From: an uncultured Acidobacteriia bacterium
GTDB taxonomy: Bacteria > Acidobacteriota > Terriglobia > Bryobacterales > Bryobacteraceae
Direction: 5' to 3'
NCBI GenBank assembly: GCA_903907865.1
Contig: CAIVPR010000130.1
Span: forward strand, 1 to 55,810
DNA length: 55,810 nt
Shown here: piece by piece, positions 23,559 to 33,322 of the stretch
Position numbering within the stretch: position 1 is the first letter of the stretch
Layout of the letters: the number at the start of each line of letters is the position of its first letter
Notes under the pieces: model-generated
Databases searched by the model: none
Seen by the model: the letters and a program-made list of their open reading frames with translations, nothing else
What the model was told of the DNA's origin: nothing
Translations under genes and position numbers: made by a program

Positions 23559-26183
23559 ATGCCCACGAACCGCACCATGAAAGTCGGGATCGACCTCGGC
23601 ACCACCAACTCCGCCATGGCGTGGATCGACCCGTCCGACGCCGAGGACACCAGTTTCCCCCCGATCCACGTTTTCGACATCCCCCAGGTCGTAGGACCGG
23701 GACGCGTCGAAGGCCGCCGCACCCTGCCATCTTTCCTGTATTTGGACGAGAACCAGCCGGTTGGCGTCTACGCCCGCGAGCAGGGTGCCATTGTGCCCAC
23801 GCGGCTCGTCCACAGCGCGAAGTCCTGGCTCTCCAACCCCGACGTCGACCGTAACGCCAAAATCCTCCCGTGGGACGCCGGCGAGGGCGGCCGCGTCCTT
23901 TCCCCGGTCGAGGTCTCCACCCGGCTGCTGGCCACCATGCGCGACGCGTGGGACAAGTCCGGCCGCTTCGGCACCCTCGCCGACATGGACGTGGTCCTCA
24001 CCGTCCCCGCCTCCTTCGACGAGGAAGCCCGCGAACTCACCGTCAAGGCCGCAGCGGAAGCCGGACTCACGAAACTCACCCTGATCGAGGAGCCCGCCGC
24101 CGCATTCTACTCCTGGATCGCCAACAATCTGGCCCGCTCGCGCCGCCTGCTGTTCGACGGCCAAGTCGTCCTGATCTGCGACGTCGGCGGCGGCACCTCC
24201 GACTTTTCGCTCATCAAGGTCGCGCGCGACGGCGACAAGATCGAATTCACCCGCACCGCAGTCGGCAAACACCTCCTGCTGGGCGGTGACAACCTCGACC
24301 TGACCCTCGCCTGGCTCGCCGAAACCAAGATCGGCAAGCAGCTTTCCATCCGCCAGCGAAGCGCCCTGCGCCGCCAATGCTCGGCAGCCAAGGAGACGCT
24401 GCTGGGCGACGAGCGCCGACAGTCCGTCGAAATCACGGTCGCTGGGGGCGGCTCGTCCCTGATCGGCGGCTCGCTCAAGACCGAAGTCACCCGCAAGGAA
24501 GCGCTGGAACTGGCGCTCGACGGCTTCCTGCCGCTCACGCCACGCGGCGAACTGCCCAAAGAGGACAAACGCAGCCTGTTCCGCGAGCTGGGCCTGCCGT
24601 ATGTTTCGGACCCGGCCATCAGCCGGCACCTCGCGGCGTTCCTGGAATCGGCGGGCCAGGTCCCCGACGCCATCCTCTTCAACGGCGGCTTCTTCATCCC
24701 CGACATCCTGCGCCAGCGCGTGGCCGACCTCCTCGAAAGCTGGTACGGCAAGCGCCCGGAGATCTTCGAAAACCGCGACCTCGATTTGGCGGTCGCCTGC
24801 GGGGCGGCCTACTACTCCTACGTGAAGTCGACCGGTTCCGGCGTCCTGGTGCGCGGCGGCCTCCCAAGGGCGTATTACATCGGCCTGAACGACACCTCCG
24901 CCGTGTGTTTGGTGCCGCGCGGCGCCGAGGAGGGCAATACCGTCGAAGTGGACCGTGAGGATCTGCAACTGGTCGCCAACAAGCCCGTCGCGTTCCGGCT
25001 GCTCAGTTCGCTGACCCGGACCGACGACAAGCCGGGCGAGGTTGTGGATCTGGCGGGCGAGGATGTCCACCTGCATGCGCCGCTCGAGGCGGTCATCCGA
25101 TTCGGCAAGGGCGGCGAACGGCTGGTCCCGGTGAAATTGGGCGCGCGGCTGACCGAGACCGGCACCCTGGAAACGTGGTGCGACTCGAAGATCGGCGACA
25201 ACCGGTGGCGGCTGCAGTTCCAATTGCGGAAAGCGTCGGCAAGCGCTCCGGCAGCTTCGCGCAGACCCGCCGCCGTGGTGGCCCGCGAGGCCGTCGACGC
25301 CGCCGTCGCGTTGGTGAAGTCGGCCTTTGAGACCGGTGAGCCTGCGCCCGAGGAGTTGCCGTCGAAGCTGGAGGCGGCCCTTGGACTGGGCAGGAATTCG
25401 TGGCCCGTCGATGTGGCGCGGACGCTGGCCGACACGTTCATCGAACTGGTGGAACGCCGCAAGCGGTCGGCGGCGCATGAGATCCGCTGGCTGAACTTGG
25501 GCGGCTTCTGCCTGCGCCCCGGTTTCGGGTACATCGGCGACGAGTTCCGGGTGGAGCAGGTGCGCCGTATCCATGCAGGCGGACCGCAATTTGCAAATCA
25601 GACCCAGAACGAGATCGACTGGTGGATCTTTTGGGGACGCCTCGCGGGGGGCCTCAACCGCAACCAGCAGACCGACATCCTGCAGCGGCTGATGCCGTTC
25701 GTGCTGCCGAAGCCGGGCAAGAAGATACAGAGGCTGAACAACAGTCTGCAGCGCGAGATGTGGCGGACGGCGGCCAGCCTCGAATTGATTCCCGTGGCCA
25801 ACAAGGCGCAACTGGGCGACGCGCTGCTGAAGCAGGGCAAGGAATCGGGTTTCAACGACTCGGTGCTGTGGTGCTTGTCGAGGCTGGGCGCGCGGCAGTT
25901 GTTCTACGGACCGATCAACCAGGTTGTGTCGCCGGCGGTGGCCGCCCGGTGGATCGAGGCGTTGTTGAGCGTGGCGAAAGCCGAGGACGCGCTTGTATCG
26001 ATGGCGAAGAAAACGGGCGACCCGGTGCGCGATGTTTCGGCAACGGTCTTCGCAGCGGTACGGGCGAAGATTACGGAGCCGGGGCTGATTGCGCAGTTGG
26101 AGGGCGAGTCGGACCGCGATGAACGGGCGTTGGGGCGGATTTTCGGGGAAGATTTGCCCTCGGGGTTGGTGTTGGGGGCTTAG
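23559..26183 (+). CDS. Hsp70-family protein with C-terminal DUF3731-like region
   Basis: An 874-residue Hsp70-like protein. GIDLGTTNSAMAWID starts the ATPase, with VVLTVPASFDEEARELTVKAA, LIEEPAAAFYSW, LICDVGGGTSDFSL and AILFNGGFF following. The last third (about 590-870) is a helical region with NLGGFCLRPGFGYIGDEFRVEQ and EIDWWIFWGRLAGGL, typical of the DUF3731 extension. ATG at 23559 and 23577 are both possible starts. It starts 28 bases after the previous gene. The operon ends in a large palindrome at 26219-26292 that may also terminate transcription. Confidence 0.9.
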   Translation: MPTNRTMKVGIDLGTTNSAMAWIDPSDAEDTSFPPIHVFDIPQVVGPGRVEGRRTLPSFLYLDENQPVGVYAREQGAIVPTRLVHSAKSWLSNPDVDRNAKILPWDAGEGGRVLSPVEVSTRLLATMRDAWDKSGRFGTLADMDVVLTVPASFDEEARELTVKAAAEAGLTKLTLIEEPAAAFYSWIANNLARSRRLLFDGQVVLICDVGGGTSDFSLIKVARDGDKIEFTRTAVGKHLLLGGDNLDLTLAWLAETKIGKQLSIRQRSALRRQCSAAKETLLGDERRQSVEITVAGGGSSLIGGSLKTEVTRKEALELALDGFLPLTPRGELPKEDKRSLFRELGLPYVSDPAISRHLAAFLESAGQVPDAILFNGGFFIPDILRQRVADLLESWYGKRPEIFENRDLDLAVACGAAYYSYVKSTGSGVLVRGGLPRAYYIGLNDTSAVCLVPRGAEEGNTVEVDREDLQLVANKPVAFRLLSSLTRTDDKPGEVVDLAGEDVHLHAPLEAVIRFGKGGERLVPVKLGARLTETGTLETWCDSKIGDNRWRLQFQLRKASASAPAASRRPAAVVAREAVDAAVALVKSAFETGEPAPEELPSKLEAALGLGRNSWPVDVARTLADTFIELVERRKRSAAHEIRWLNLGGFCLRPGFGYIGDEFRVEQVRRIHAGGPQFANQTQNEIDWWIFWGRLAGGLNRNQQTDILQRLMPFVLPKPGKKIQRLNNSLQREMWRTAASLELIPVANKAQLGDALLKQGKESGFNDSVLWCLSRLGARQLFYGPINQVVSPAVAARWIEALLSVAKAEDALVSMAKKTGDPVRDVSATVFAAVRAKITEPGLIAQLEGESDRDERALGRIFGEDLPSGLVLGA

Positions 26184-26218
26184 GCCTCCGGCGGGCAGGC
26201 GTTGGGTGCATGGTCCGA

Positions 26219-26292
26219 ACAAACACTCCCTTGCGGTCGCGGCTCGGTAACATGCTGATTCAGCCGAGCCGCGACCGCGGGAGAGCGTTTGT
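26219..26292. repeat. Complete palindromic dispersed repeat, possible terminator
   Basis: Two 29-base arms, 26219-26247 and 26264-26292, are near-perfect inverted copies (left arm ends GGTCGCGGCTCGG, right arm begins CCGAGCCGCGACC; 26 of 29 bases pair), with a 16-base loop TAACATGCTGATTCAG. Related single arms lie at 1-20 and 39138-39165. It is located between the convergent ends of the Hsp70-like gene (26183) and a minus-strand gene (26383), the usual place of REP-like elements. I see no transposase nearby. Confidence 0.85.
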
Positions 26293-26382
26293 ACGGGGAA
26301 CCGAAATGAGCCATGGCACGTTGGTGGGCTCCAGTCCCATGGACACATAGACGGCAGCGATGCCGGTCAGCCTGACTCCGCC

Positions 26383-27750
26383 CTACTTGGTCTCCCACTC
26401 CGAGTGGAACTTCCGGTCCAACACCAGTTCCACGGCCTGACCGAACACAAACAATCCCGAGCCCGCCGGACGGTCTGCCGACGAGGGCCGCGTTGGTATC
26501 GGGCTGCCGCTGCCGCCCCGACGCCCCATCGTCCTCGGCTCCTGCGGCGTGCGGTCCCCGTCGTCGACGGGCTTGAACGCCACCGGAATTTCCACCCCGT
26601 CGCGCTCCACCGCGTCAAACCGGATCGCCACCACCCAGCGCGGAGCCCCGCCTAGAAACTGCTCCATCCGAAGGATGCGCCCGTGCAGCCTGTCCGTCTG
26701 CCGGATCACAACCTTGCCCTTGTCCTTCACCTCCCGCTCCACCACGCCGGTGATCGGATCGCCGGCCGCAGCAGTCTTGGTGTTGATCGGAGGATCCACG
26801 TACACCCGCACATGCGTCTTGGGCGGCAGCTTCTTCAACTCCTCCTTGGCGGCATTGGCGGCGGAGGAGGGCTCCTCGTCCACGTCGTAGCGGATGCTCG
26901 ATTCCCCGGTAAACTCGTGGCAGTTCGAATACCGCGTCTCGTTGACCGATTCCTCGCCTACGCGGAAGAGCACGTCCATCGTGGAAACCGCAGGGACCAT
27001 GAAATCGCCCGCGCCCACCTTGATCCGCGTGTAGTCCATGGTGTCGGTGACGTGGCAGACGTCCTCGGACTGGAACTCCGTCGCCTCCACAATCAGGCGC
27101 TTCAACTCCGCGGTGGCGGGCACGGCGTAGAAAAACCCGGCGTACGGAATCACGATGCCCTTGGCAGACCGGGTCTTGTAGGCGTAGTGGCTCTTCGCCA
27201 GCGGCACCTTGAACTCGTACTTGGCCAGCATGCCGAGGTCGATTTTCTCCTCGCCGTTGTACCGAAACTGTTCGGCGCTGTCCCCGAAGACGCTGGCGAG
27301 GAAAGAACTGAACTCGCCCGAGCCCGACGAGCCGCTCAGCGCCAAGTCTTCAAGGTTGTTGGTCTCGAAGCTGCGCGCCCCGGCCCACGAAAACATCTCG
27401 GCCTTGTCGCCGACGGCGACGTCGAGCCGGAGGCGGTCGTGCCACAGCAAGTCCCCCGGGGAGGAAATCGCCTTGCGCGACGCCACCACCGCCGCACAAC
27501 CGGTGAGCTTCCCCGCCAACTGCGGACGGTACTGCCGCCGGGTAACGGTCTCGACGCACGTGTACCGGGGAGCCCGCATCAGGTCCTTCCGCACCCGCTC
27601 CCGGAGCCGGTTGAACAGCACCTGTGCCGGTGTCGCATCCTTTGCCGGAGCCGTCGGCGTTTGGGCTGGAGCCGTCGACGCGGGAGCCGGAGGCGTCTGC
27701 GCGGATAGGCATAGTACCAATAGTGCGCACAACGGCAACACGAACTTCAT
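26383..27750 (-). CDS. Secreted hypothetical protein
   Basis: A 455-residue protein with a clear signal peptide (MKFVLPLCALLVLCLSAQ), a Pro/Ala/Thr-rich linker to residue 40, then a mixed domain beginning FNRLRERVRKDLMRAPRYTCVETVTR. Similar PRYTCVET openings are common in uncharacterised Acidobacteriota secreted proteins. A second part includes THVRVYVDPPINTKTAAAGDPI and VVIRQTDRLHGRILRMEQFLGG, which looks like a beta-rich surface domain. No catalytic motif is recognised. It is single, facing the DEAD-box gene divergently. Confidence 0.75.
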   Translation of the reverse strand: MKFVLPLCALLVLCLSAQTPPAPASTAPAQTPTAPAKDATPAQVLFNRLRERVRKDLMRAPRYTCVETVTRRQYRPQLAGKLTGCAAVVASRKAISSPGDLLWHDRLRLDVAVGDKAEMFSWAGARSFETNNLEDLALSGSSGSGEFSSFLASVFGDSAEQFRYNGEEKIDLGMLAKYEFKVPLAKSHYAYKTRSAKGIVIPYAGFFYAVPATAELKRLIVEATEFQSEDVCHVTDTMDYTRIKVGAGDFMVPAVSTMDVLFRVGEESVNETRYSNCHEFTGESSIRYDVDEEPSSAANAAKEELKKLPPKTHVRVYVDPPINTKTAAAGDPITGVVEREVKDKGKVVIRQTDRLHGRILRMEQFLGGAPRWVVAIRFDAVERDGVEIPVAFKPVDDGDRTPQEPRTMGRRGGSGSPIPTRPSSADRPAGSGLFVFGQAVELVLDRKFHSEWETK

Positions 27751-28050
27751 CTCAGCCTATTCTAACTGCAACATCTGCGCCACCGAACGCGCTATACTGG
27801 AGAAGTAATTGAAGTTGACTCGCTGACGCCCATTCCCACAGGCGCGACCATTGTTCGAGCATTCCTTGTTTGAAGTTTGCGGTCGCGTAGTTGCACATGG
27901 ATCCCGGAAACGCCGGACCTCCAGTGCTATCGGCGCATGAACCGTGCATTGCCGGGCCCGCCAAGCCCGTAAGCCATGCAATAGGTTGGACATGTGCTTC
28001 CAGGCCAGGCCCACGCTGATTTTGCTTCCGAAAACTCAAACAAACACCGA
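27751..28050. other. Long divergent intergenic region, probable promoters and 5' leader
   Basis: Three hundred bases between a secreted-protein gene (minus) and the DEAD-box helicase gene (plus). A TATACT box at 27793-27798 is a fair -10 candidate for the helicase but has no good -35 partner at 17 bases. If used, the transcript would have a leader of about 245 bases, a trait seen with cold-induced helicase genes. No open frame here looks real and no clear hairpin family was identified. Confidence 0.4.
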
Positions 28051-29322
<1,272 letters not shown>

Positions 29323-29331
29323 GCCCCGGCG

Positions 29332-29640
29332 CTAACGGTTCCGCCGTTCCTCCTGTTTCTCGTACAAGGGCATCAGGTTGCTTTCGATCCATTCGAAGGC
29401 GGCCTCGATGCCCTTTTCGTCGTAGACCCGCCCGATCCGCGCTTCCACTTCCGACGCGTCCCCGAACGCCGACAGGAACTTGTTCGCCGTCATGCGTTCG
29501 AAGCGGGCGCTGTCGACGCCTCCTGCCTCCGTTAGAATCCGCTTCCGGGCATAGAGCGCGAGGACCGAATCCCCCACCCATGCTTCTTCCAAAATCTTGC
29601 GACGACGATCCTGGCCGTTCAAGTGTGCCTCAAATGTCAT
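29332..29640 (-). CDS. Short RNase III-like protein
   Basis: A 102-residue protein. ILEEAWVGDSVLALYARKRIL resembles the RNase III signature helix (consensus LE-x-LGDSVL), and the end, KGIEAAFEWIESNLMPLYEK, matches the usual last helices of the RNase III fold. The double-stranded-RNA-binding domain is missing and the first catalytic Glu context is altered, so activity is uncertain; Mini-III-type nucleases are similar in size but have different sequence hallmarks. Its ATG (29640) lies head-to-head with and overlapping the rsmG ATG (29634). It ends 9 bases from the helicase stop. Confidence 0.6.
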   Translation of the reverse strand: MTFEAHLNGQDRRRKILEEAWVGDSVLALYARKRILTEAGGVDSARFERMTANKFLSAFGDASEVEARIGRVYDEKGIEAAFEWIESNLMPLYEKQEERRNR

Positions 29641-30299
29641 TATGGAACGTGGACTTTCGGGGCGAACTGGACGCCATCCTTCCTGTTGATTTGCCGAACC
29701 GGGCCGAGGTGGTGGAGAAGACCGCGCGGCACTTGGAGCGGATCGAGGAGACCAACAAGCTCTTCAACTTGACCCGCATCGTGTCGCCGAAGGAGGCCGC
29801 CATCAAGCACGTCCTCGACTCGCTAATCCCGTGGCGGCTCTTCGCCAATGCCAAGCGCGTTCTTGACGCGGGCACGGGCGCGGGGTTTCCGGGTATCCCG
29901 CTCGCGATCGCGCTGCCGGATGTGCAATTCGTGATGGCGGAGTCAACTGGGAAGAAAGCCCGCTTTGTGGACGAAACGACCATCGCCCTCGGTCTCTCCA
30001 ACGCCCGCGTCTCGGCGGAACGGGTGGAGAATCTCACCAAGGGTACGAATTTCGACGTGGTGACAGCCCGAGCCTTTGCACCCATGAGCCGGGCGCTGGA
30101 GTTCCTCTCCCCCGCGTTGAAATCCGGGGCGAAGGCGCTGCTGTACAAGGGCCCCGACATTGAGCAGGAAATCGCCGAGGCCGCGACGCAGATGAAAAAG
30201 CTCCGGGTGAAGGCGGTCGAGGTGCTGCGGTACGACTTGCCGGACTCGATGGGCAGCCGCCGGATCGTGGAGGTCCGTCTCGCCCCTACAATAAAGTAA
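29634..30299 (+). CDS. rsmG: 16S rRNA (guanine-527-N7)-methyltransferase RsmG
   Basis: A 221-residue RsmG/GidB methyltransferase that modifies G527 of 16S rRNA with S-adenosylmethionine. LNLTRI-type N-terminus (KLFNLTRIVSPKEAAIKHVLDSL), motif I VLDAGTGAGFPGIPLAIALPDVQF, and VVTARAFAPMSRALEF are diagnostic. The ATG at 29634 gives the family's usual length; the frame is open back to 29580 but that region is inside the opposite-strand gene. The stop and the next start share one base (TAATG), so rsmG, the peroxiredoxin and selA form one operon. Confidence 0.95.
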   Translation: MSLWNVDFRGELDAILPVDLPNRAEVVEKTARHLERIEETNKLFNLTRIVSPKEAAIKHVLDSLIPWRLFANAKRVLDAGTGAGFPGIPLAIALPDVQFVMAESTGKKARFVDETTIALGLSNARVSAERVENLTKGTNFDVVTARAFAPMSRALEFLSPALKSGAKALLYKGPDIEQEIAEAATQMKKLRVKAVEVLRYDLPDSMGSRRIVEVRLAPTIK

Positions 30300-30817
30300 T
30301 GAAGCTGCGTGTGGCGATTCTGGTTGGCATCGTGTTGGTTGTGGGTGTTCTTGTGGCTACTGGTGCGGCACCGTCGTTCAAAGTCGGCGAAACAGCGCCC
30401 GCGTTCGAAGGTGTCGACCAGAACGGCAAGACCATCCGACTGGCGGATTTCCGTGACAAGTCCGATGTCGTGCTCTACTTCTACCCCAAGGACGGTACTC
30501 CCGGTTGCACCGCCCAGGCGTGCTCGTTGCGCGACGGCTACAAGAAGATCGAGGCCGCAGGTGCGGTGGTGATCGGCGTTAGCGCCGACAGCCGGGAAAG
30601 CCATGAGAAGTTCGCCGCCACCCACCACCTGCCGTTCAGCATTCTGCCAGACCCGGACCACACCATCATCAAGCGCTACGGCGTCGGCATGCCGATCATC
30701 GGGATCTCCAAGCGCACCACATTCGTGATCGGTCGGGACGGGAAGATCCGCGCTGTGATTCCGTCCGCGCGCACCTCGGACCACGACAAACAAGTCCTGG
30801 AGATCTTGGCACATTGA
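30299..30817 (+). CDS. PrxQ/Bcp-type peroxiredoxin, exported
   Basis: A 172-residue thioredoxin-fold peroxidase. It begins with a hydrophobic signal or anchor (VAILVGIVLVVGVLVATG), so it acts in the periplasm or at the membrane. The peroxidatic Cys70 and resolving Cys75 are in DGTPGCTAQACSLRD, the two-Cys pattern of PrxQ; the catalytic Thr and Arg environment is normal. It reduces hydrogen peroxide and organic peroxides with thioredoxin. Cys70 is encoded by TGC, so it is a cysteine and not a selenocysteine version. The stop overlaps the selA start as TTGA. Confidence 0.92.
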   Translation: MKLRVAILVGIVLVVGVLVATGAAPSFKVGETAPAFEGVDQNGKTIRLADFRDKSDVVLYFYPKDGTPGCTAQACSLRDGYKKIEAAGAVVIGVSADSRESHEKFAATHHLPFSILPDPDHTIIKRYGVGMPIIGISKRTTFVIGRDGKIRAVIPSARTSDHDKQVLEILAH

Positions 30818-32127
30818 CACTGCGCGATTTGCCCTCGGTCCACGAACTGGTCCGCCAGTTGGACCCCTCGATTCCTCACGACCGGCTGGTCACCCTGGCC
30901 CGTACCGTGATCGACGATGCCCGCGCGGCCATTCTCAAAGGCGAGACGGTGCCGCAAACGCCATTGCAGCGGGCAACCAAGGCTATCGCCGATTGGCGGC
31001 GACCCTCGCAGCGCCGCGTGGTCAACGCAACAGGCGTCGTCCTGCACACCAATCTTGGGCGGGCTCCGTTACCGGAACTTCCGGCGGCGACCGGGTACTC
31101 CAATCTGGAGTACGACCTCGCGACAGGCAAGCGCGGCAAGCGCGACGTGCACGCTGGCCGCCTGCTGGAGACGTTGTTGGGCTGTAAGGCCGTTTCGGTC
31201 AACAACAACGCCGGGGCGCTGTTCCTGATCCTGAACGAGCTGGCTGCGGGTGGCGAGACCATCGTTTCGCGCGGCGAACTGATTGAAATCGGCGACGGGT
31301 TCCGGATCCCGGAAATCATGCGGCGATCCGGGACCGAATTGCACGAGGTGGGCACGACCAACCGCACCCACATCCGCGACTATGCCGAAGCCATCAACGA
31401 CCGAACGCGCGTGCTCCTGCGGGTCCATCCGAGTAATTTCAAGATGACCGGGTTCACGGCGCGTCCGACGTTGGCAGAATTGGTGGAGCTGGGTCGGGAT
31501 CGCGGTATTCCGGTCTACGAGGACCTCGGCAGCGGTTGCCTCGTGGACCTGCGGGAGTTCGGCATCGACGAGCCCACGGTACAAGAGAGCTTGGCTGCGG
31601 GGGCGAATCTGGTGTCATTCTCGGGCGACAAGCTGTTGGGGGCGTCCCAGGCGGGAATTATCGCGGGCGATGCCGAACTTGTGGCGCGCGTCCGTCGAAA
31701 TCCGTTGTTCCGGGCGTTCCGTCAGGACAAGCTCGCGACCCTCGCCTTGGAAACCACGCTGCGGCATCTGGTGCTGGGCGAGTACGATAGCATTCCAGCG
31801 CTGCGGATGATGCGAGTGCGGTCGGACGAGTTGCGGGAGCGGGCGGAGCGGCTGGCGGCCCGGATTGACGGTGCGACGGTGGAGGCGGGGGAATCGGTGA
31901 TCGGCGGCGGGTCCACGCCGGATTTGACCTTGCCGACGTGGCTGGTGGTTTTGCCGGATACGGAAAAGGCCGCGTCGTTGGAGCGCCGTCTGCGGGCAGC
32001 CGATACGCCTGTGATTGCACGGATTGAGAATGACCGGGTCACGTTGGATCTACGGACGGTTTTCCCGGGCGAGGAAGAAGCGATCCTCAGGGCTGTGTCC
32101 GGGTCCGTTGCTGGTGGACCGTACTGA
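30814..32127 (+). CDS. selA: L-seryl-tRNA(Sec) selenium transferase SelA
   Basis: A 437-residue pyridoxal-phosphate enzyme that converts seryl-tRNA(Sec) to selenocysteinyl-tRNA(Sec) with selenophosphate. The family landmarks are the N-terminal VHELVRQLD domain, VVNATGVVLHTNLGRAPL, VNNNAGALFLIL, EDLGSGCLVDL and the cofactor Lys273 in FSGDKLLGASQAGI. TTG start at 30814 overlaps the peroxiredoxin stop. SelB, SelD and the tRNA(Sec) gene are not in the window, so the remaining selenocysteine machinery must lie elsewhere. Downstream the convergent sialidase gene ends only one base away. Confidence 0.95.
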   Translation: MTLRDLPSVHELVRQLDPSIPHDRLVTLARTVIDDARAAILKGETVPQTPLQRATKAIADWRRPSQRRVVNATGVVLHTNLGRAPLPELPAATGYSNLEYDLATGKRGKRDVHAGRLLETLLGCKAVSVNNNAGALFLILNELAAGGETIVSRGELIEIGDGFRIPEIMRRSGTELHEVGTTNRTHIRDYAEAINDRTRVLLRVHPSNFKMTGFTARPTLAELVELGRDRGIPVYEDLGSGCLVDLREFGIDEPTVQESLAAGANLVSFSGDKLLGASQAGIIAGDAELVARVRRNPLFRAFRQDKLATLALETTLRHLVLGEYDSIPALRMMRVRSDELRERAERLAARIDGATVEAGESVIGGGSTPDLTLPTWLVVLPDTEKAASLERRLRAADTPVIARIENDRVTLDLRTVFPGEEEAILRAVSGSVAGGPY

Positions 32128-32128
32128 A

Positions 32129-33298
32129 CTACAGCTTGTCAATCTGCAGGTGCGCCAAGCGGATGACGGCGTTTCCAGCCGCGTTCCGAGCCTCGTAGAG
32201 GCAGAGCAGGGTCTTGTCGTTCAGGGAGGCGAGGTCAGAATAGGCGGAGGGGCCGGGCTCGATCACGCGTCCTTTGGTCCACGTGAACCCCTCGTCGCGG
32301 CTGAGCCGCACGGTCAGGTTGCGACGGTCTTTGCCGGGTTGGTCTTTCCCGTCGGCCCGTGTTTGGCTGTCGGGATTGGAAAACGCCCAGAGCGGCGGAC
32401 CCTTCTTGCGCGGGATGCGCAGCAGTCCGGCGGCGCAGATGGGATCCACCAGGGTCTCGTCGAACTTCGCGGGCGACCAGTTCCGGGCCCCGTCCGGACT
32501 GTGCGAGATGGCGCGGCGGTTGCGCGGCGACGGCGTCCGGGCATTCATGGTCACGCTGCCGTCGGTGTTCTCGATCAGCGTGGTCTCGTTGGCGCTGGGG
32601 AATTCAGGCGTGTCGGCGATGGCGATTTCGCCGCAGTGCCACGTTTTGCCCTTGTCGTCGCTGTAGATGGTCGTGTTGACGGACGGGCCGTGGCCGTTGC
32701 CAGCGGTACCGAGGGCGATCCAAGTCGGCACCAGAAGGCGTCCGTTGCGCAGTTCGATGCCATGACCGGGGCCGGTGGCGCAGACCCGCCACGCGAAAGT
32801 CTTGCGCAGGGGTTCCAAACAGGCCGTAATTTCGACCGGCTTGGTCCAAGTACGCGCGTCGTCCTTGCTGTGGCAATGGAAGATCCGCATGTACTCGACG
32901 CAGAACAGGAAATGCACCCCGCCGTCACGCGACGCGATGGCGACGGGGTTGTTGTAGGTTCGCCACTCGGGCTTGCCCTGTTTGCGCTCGTTGGCGACAG
33001 GGTTGCGTTCCGCGCCTGGGATCTTGGGGAAACCGACGGGTTCAGAGAAGGTCTGGCCGCCGTCGGTGCTGCGGCGCAGGAGGATGTCGATGTCGTCCCA
33101 GTCGCTGCCGGTGTGGACGCGGGCCTCTGCGTACGCGAGAACGGTGCCGCGCTTCGTAACGACCATGCCGGGAATCCGGTAGAGGTTGTGGCCGTTGACC
33201 TTGGCCTCGAAGAGGTCGAGGGCCTCGCGTTCCGGAGTAGCCGCGGAGAGGGCTGTTCCGGCCAGTCCCAACAGGAGTTCGCGCCGATTCGAAAGCAT
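32129..33298 (-). CDS. Sialidase-family exoglycosidase, exported
   Basis: A 389-residue six-bladed propeller protein with a Tat-like signal (NRRELLLGLAGTALSA). It has the YRIPG motif that holds the catalytic-triad Arg, and several Asp boxes (STDGGQTF, SDDKGKTW, SPDGARNW, SRDEGFTW). This suits exo-alpha-sialidase or a related sugar hydrolase, but the family is broad and the substrate is not shown. Its stop lies one base from the selA stop, leaving no room for separate terminators. It is preceded by the TolC-like genes on the same strand after 24 bases, so it may be their distal partner. Confidence 0.85.
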   Translation of the reverse strand: MLSNRRELLLGLAGTALSAATPEREALDLFEAKVNGHNLYRIPGMVVTKRGTVLAYAEARVHTGSDWDDIDILLRRSTDGGQTFSEPVGFPKIPGAERNPVANERKQGKPEWRTYNNPVAIASRDGGVHFLFCVEYMRIFHCHSKDDARTWTKPVEITACLEPLRKTFAWRVCATGPGHGIELRNGRLLVPTWIALGTAGNGHGPSVNTTIYSDDKGKTWHCGEIAIADTPEFPSANETTLIENTDGSVTMNARTPSPRNRRAISHSPDGARNWSPAKFDETLVDPICAAGLLRIPRKKGPPLWAFSNPDSQTRADGKDQPGKDRRNLTVRLSRDEGFTWTKGRVIEPGPSAYSDLASLNDKTLLCLYEARNAAGNAVIRLAHLQIDKL

Positions 33299-33322
33299 AT
33301 TTCAATGCTACGAAAGCTTCGT

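Noticed and set aside
26219-26292. Insertion sequence ends
   Set aside because: The arms face each other over a 16-base loop with no transposase or target duplication, so a REP-like palindrome fits better.
23553-26348. A 931-codon open frame opposite the second Hsp70-like gene
   Set aside because: Same shadow pattern caused by high third-base GC; the Hsp70 reading has clear motifs.
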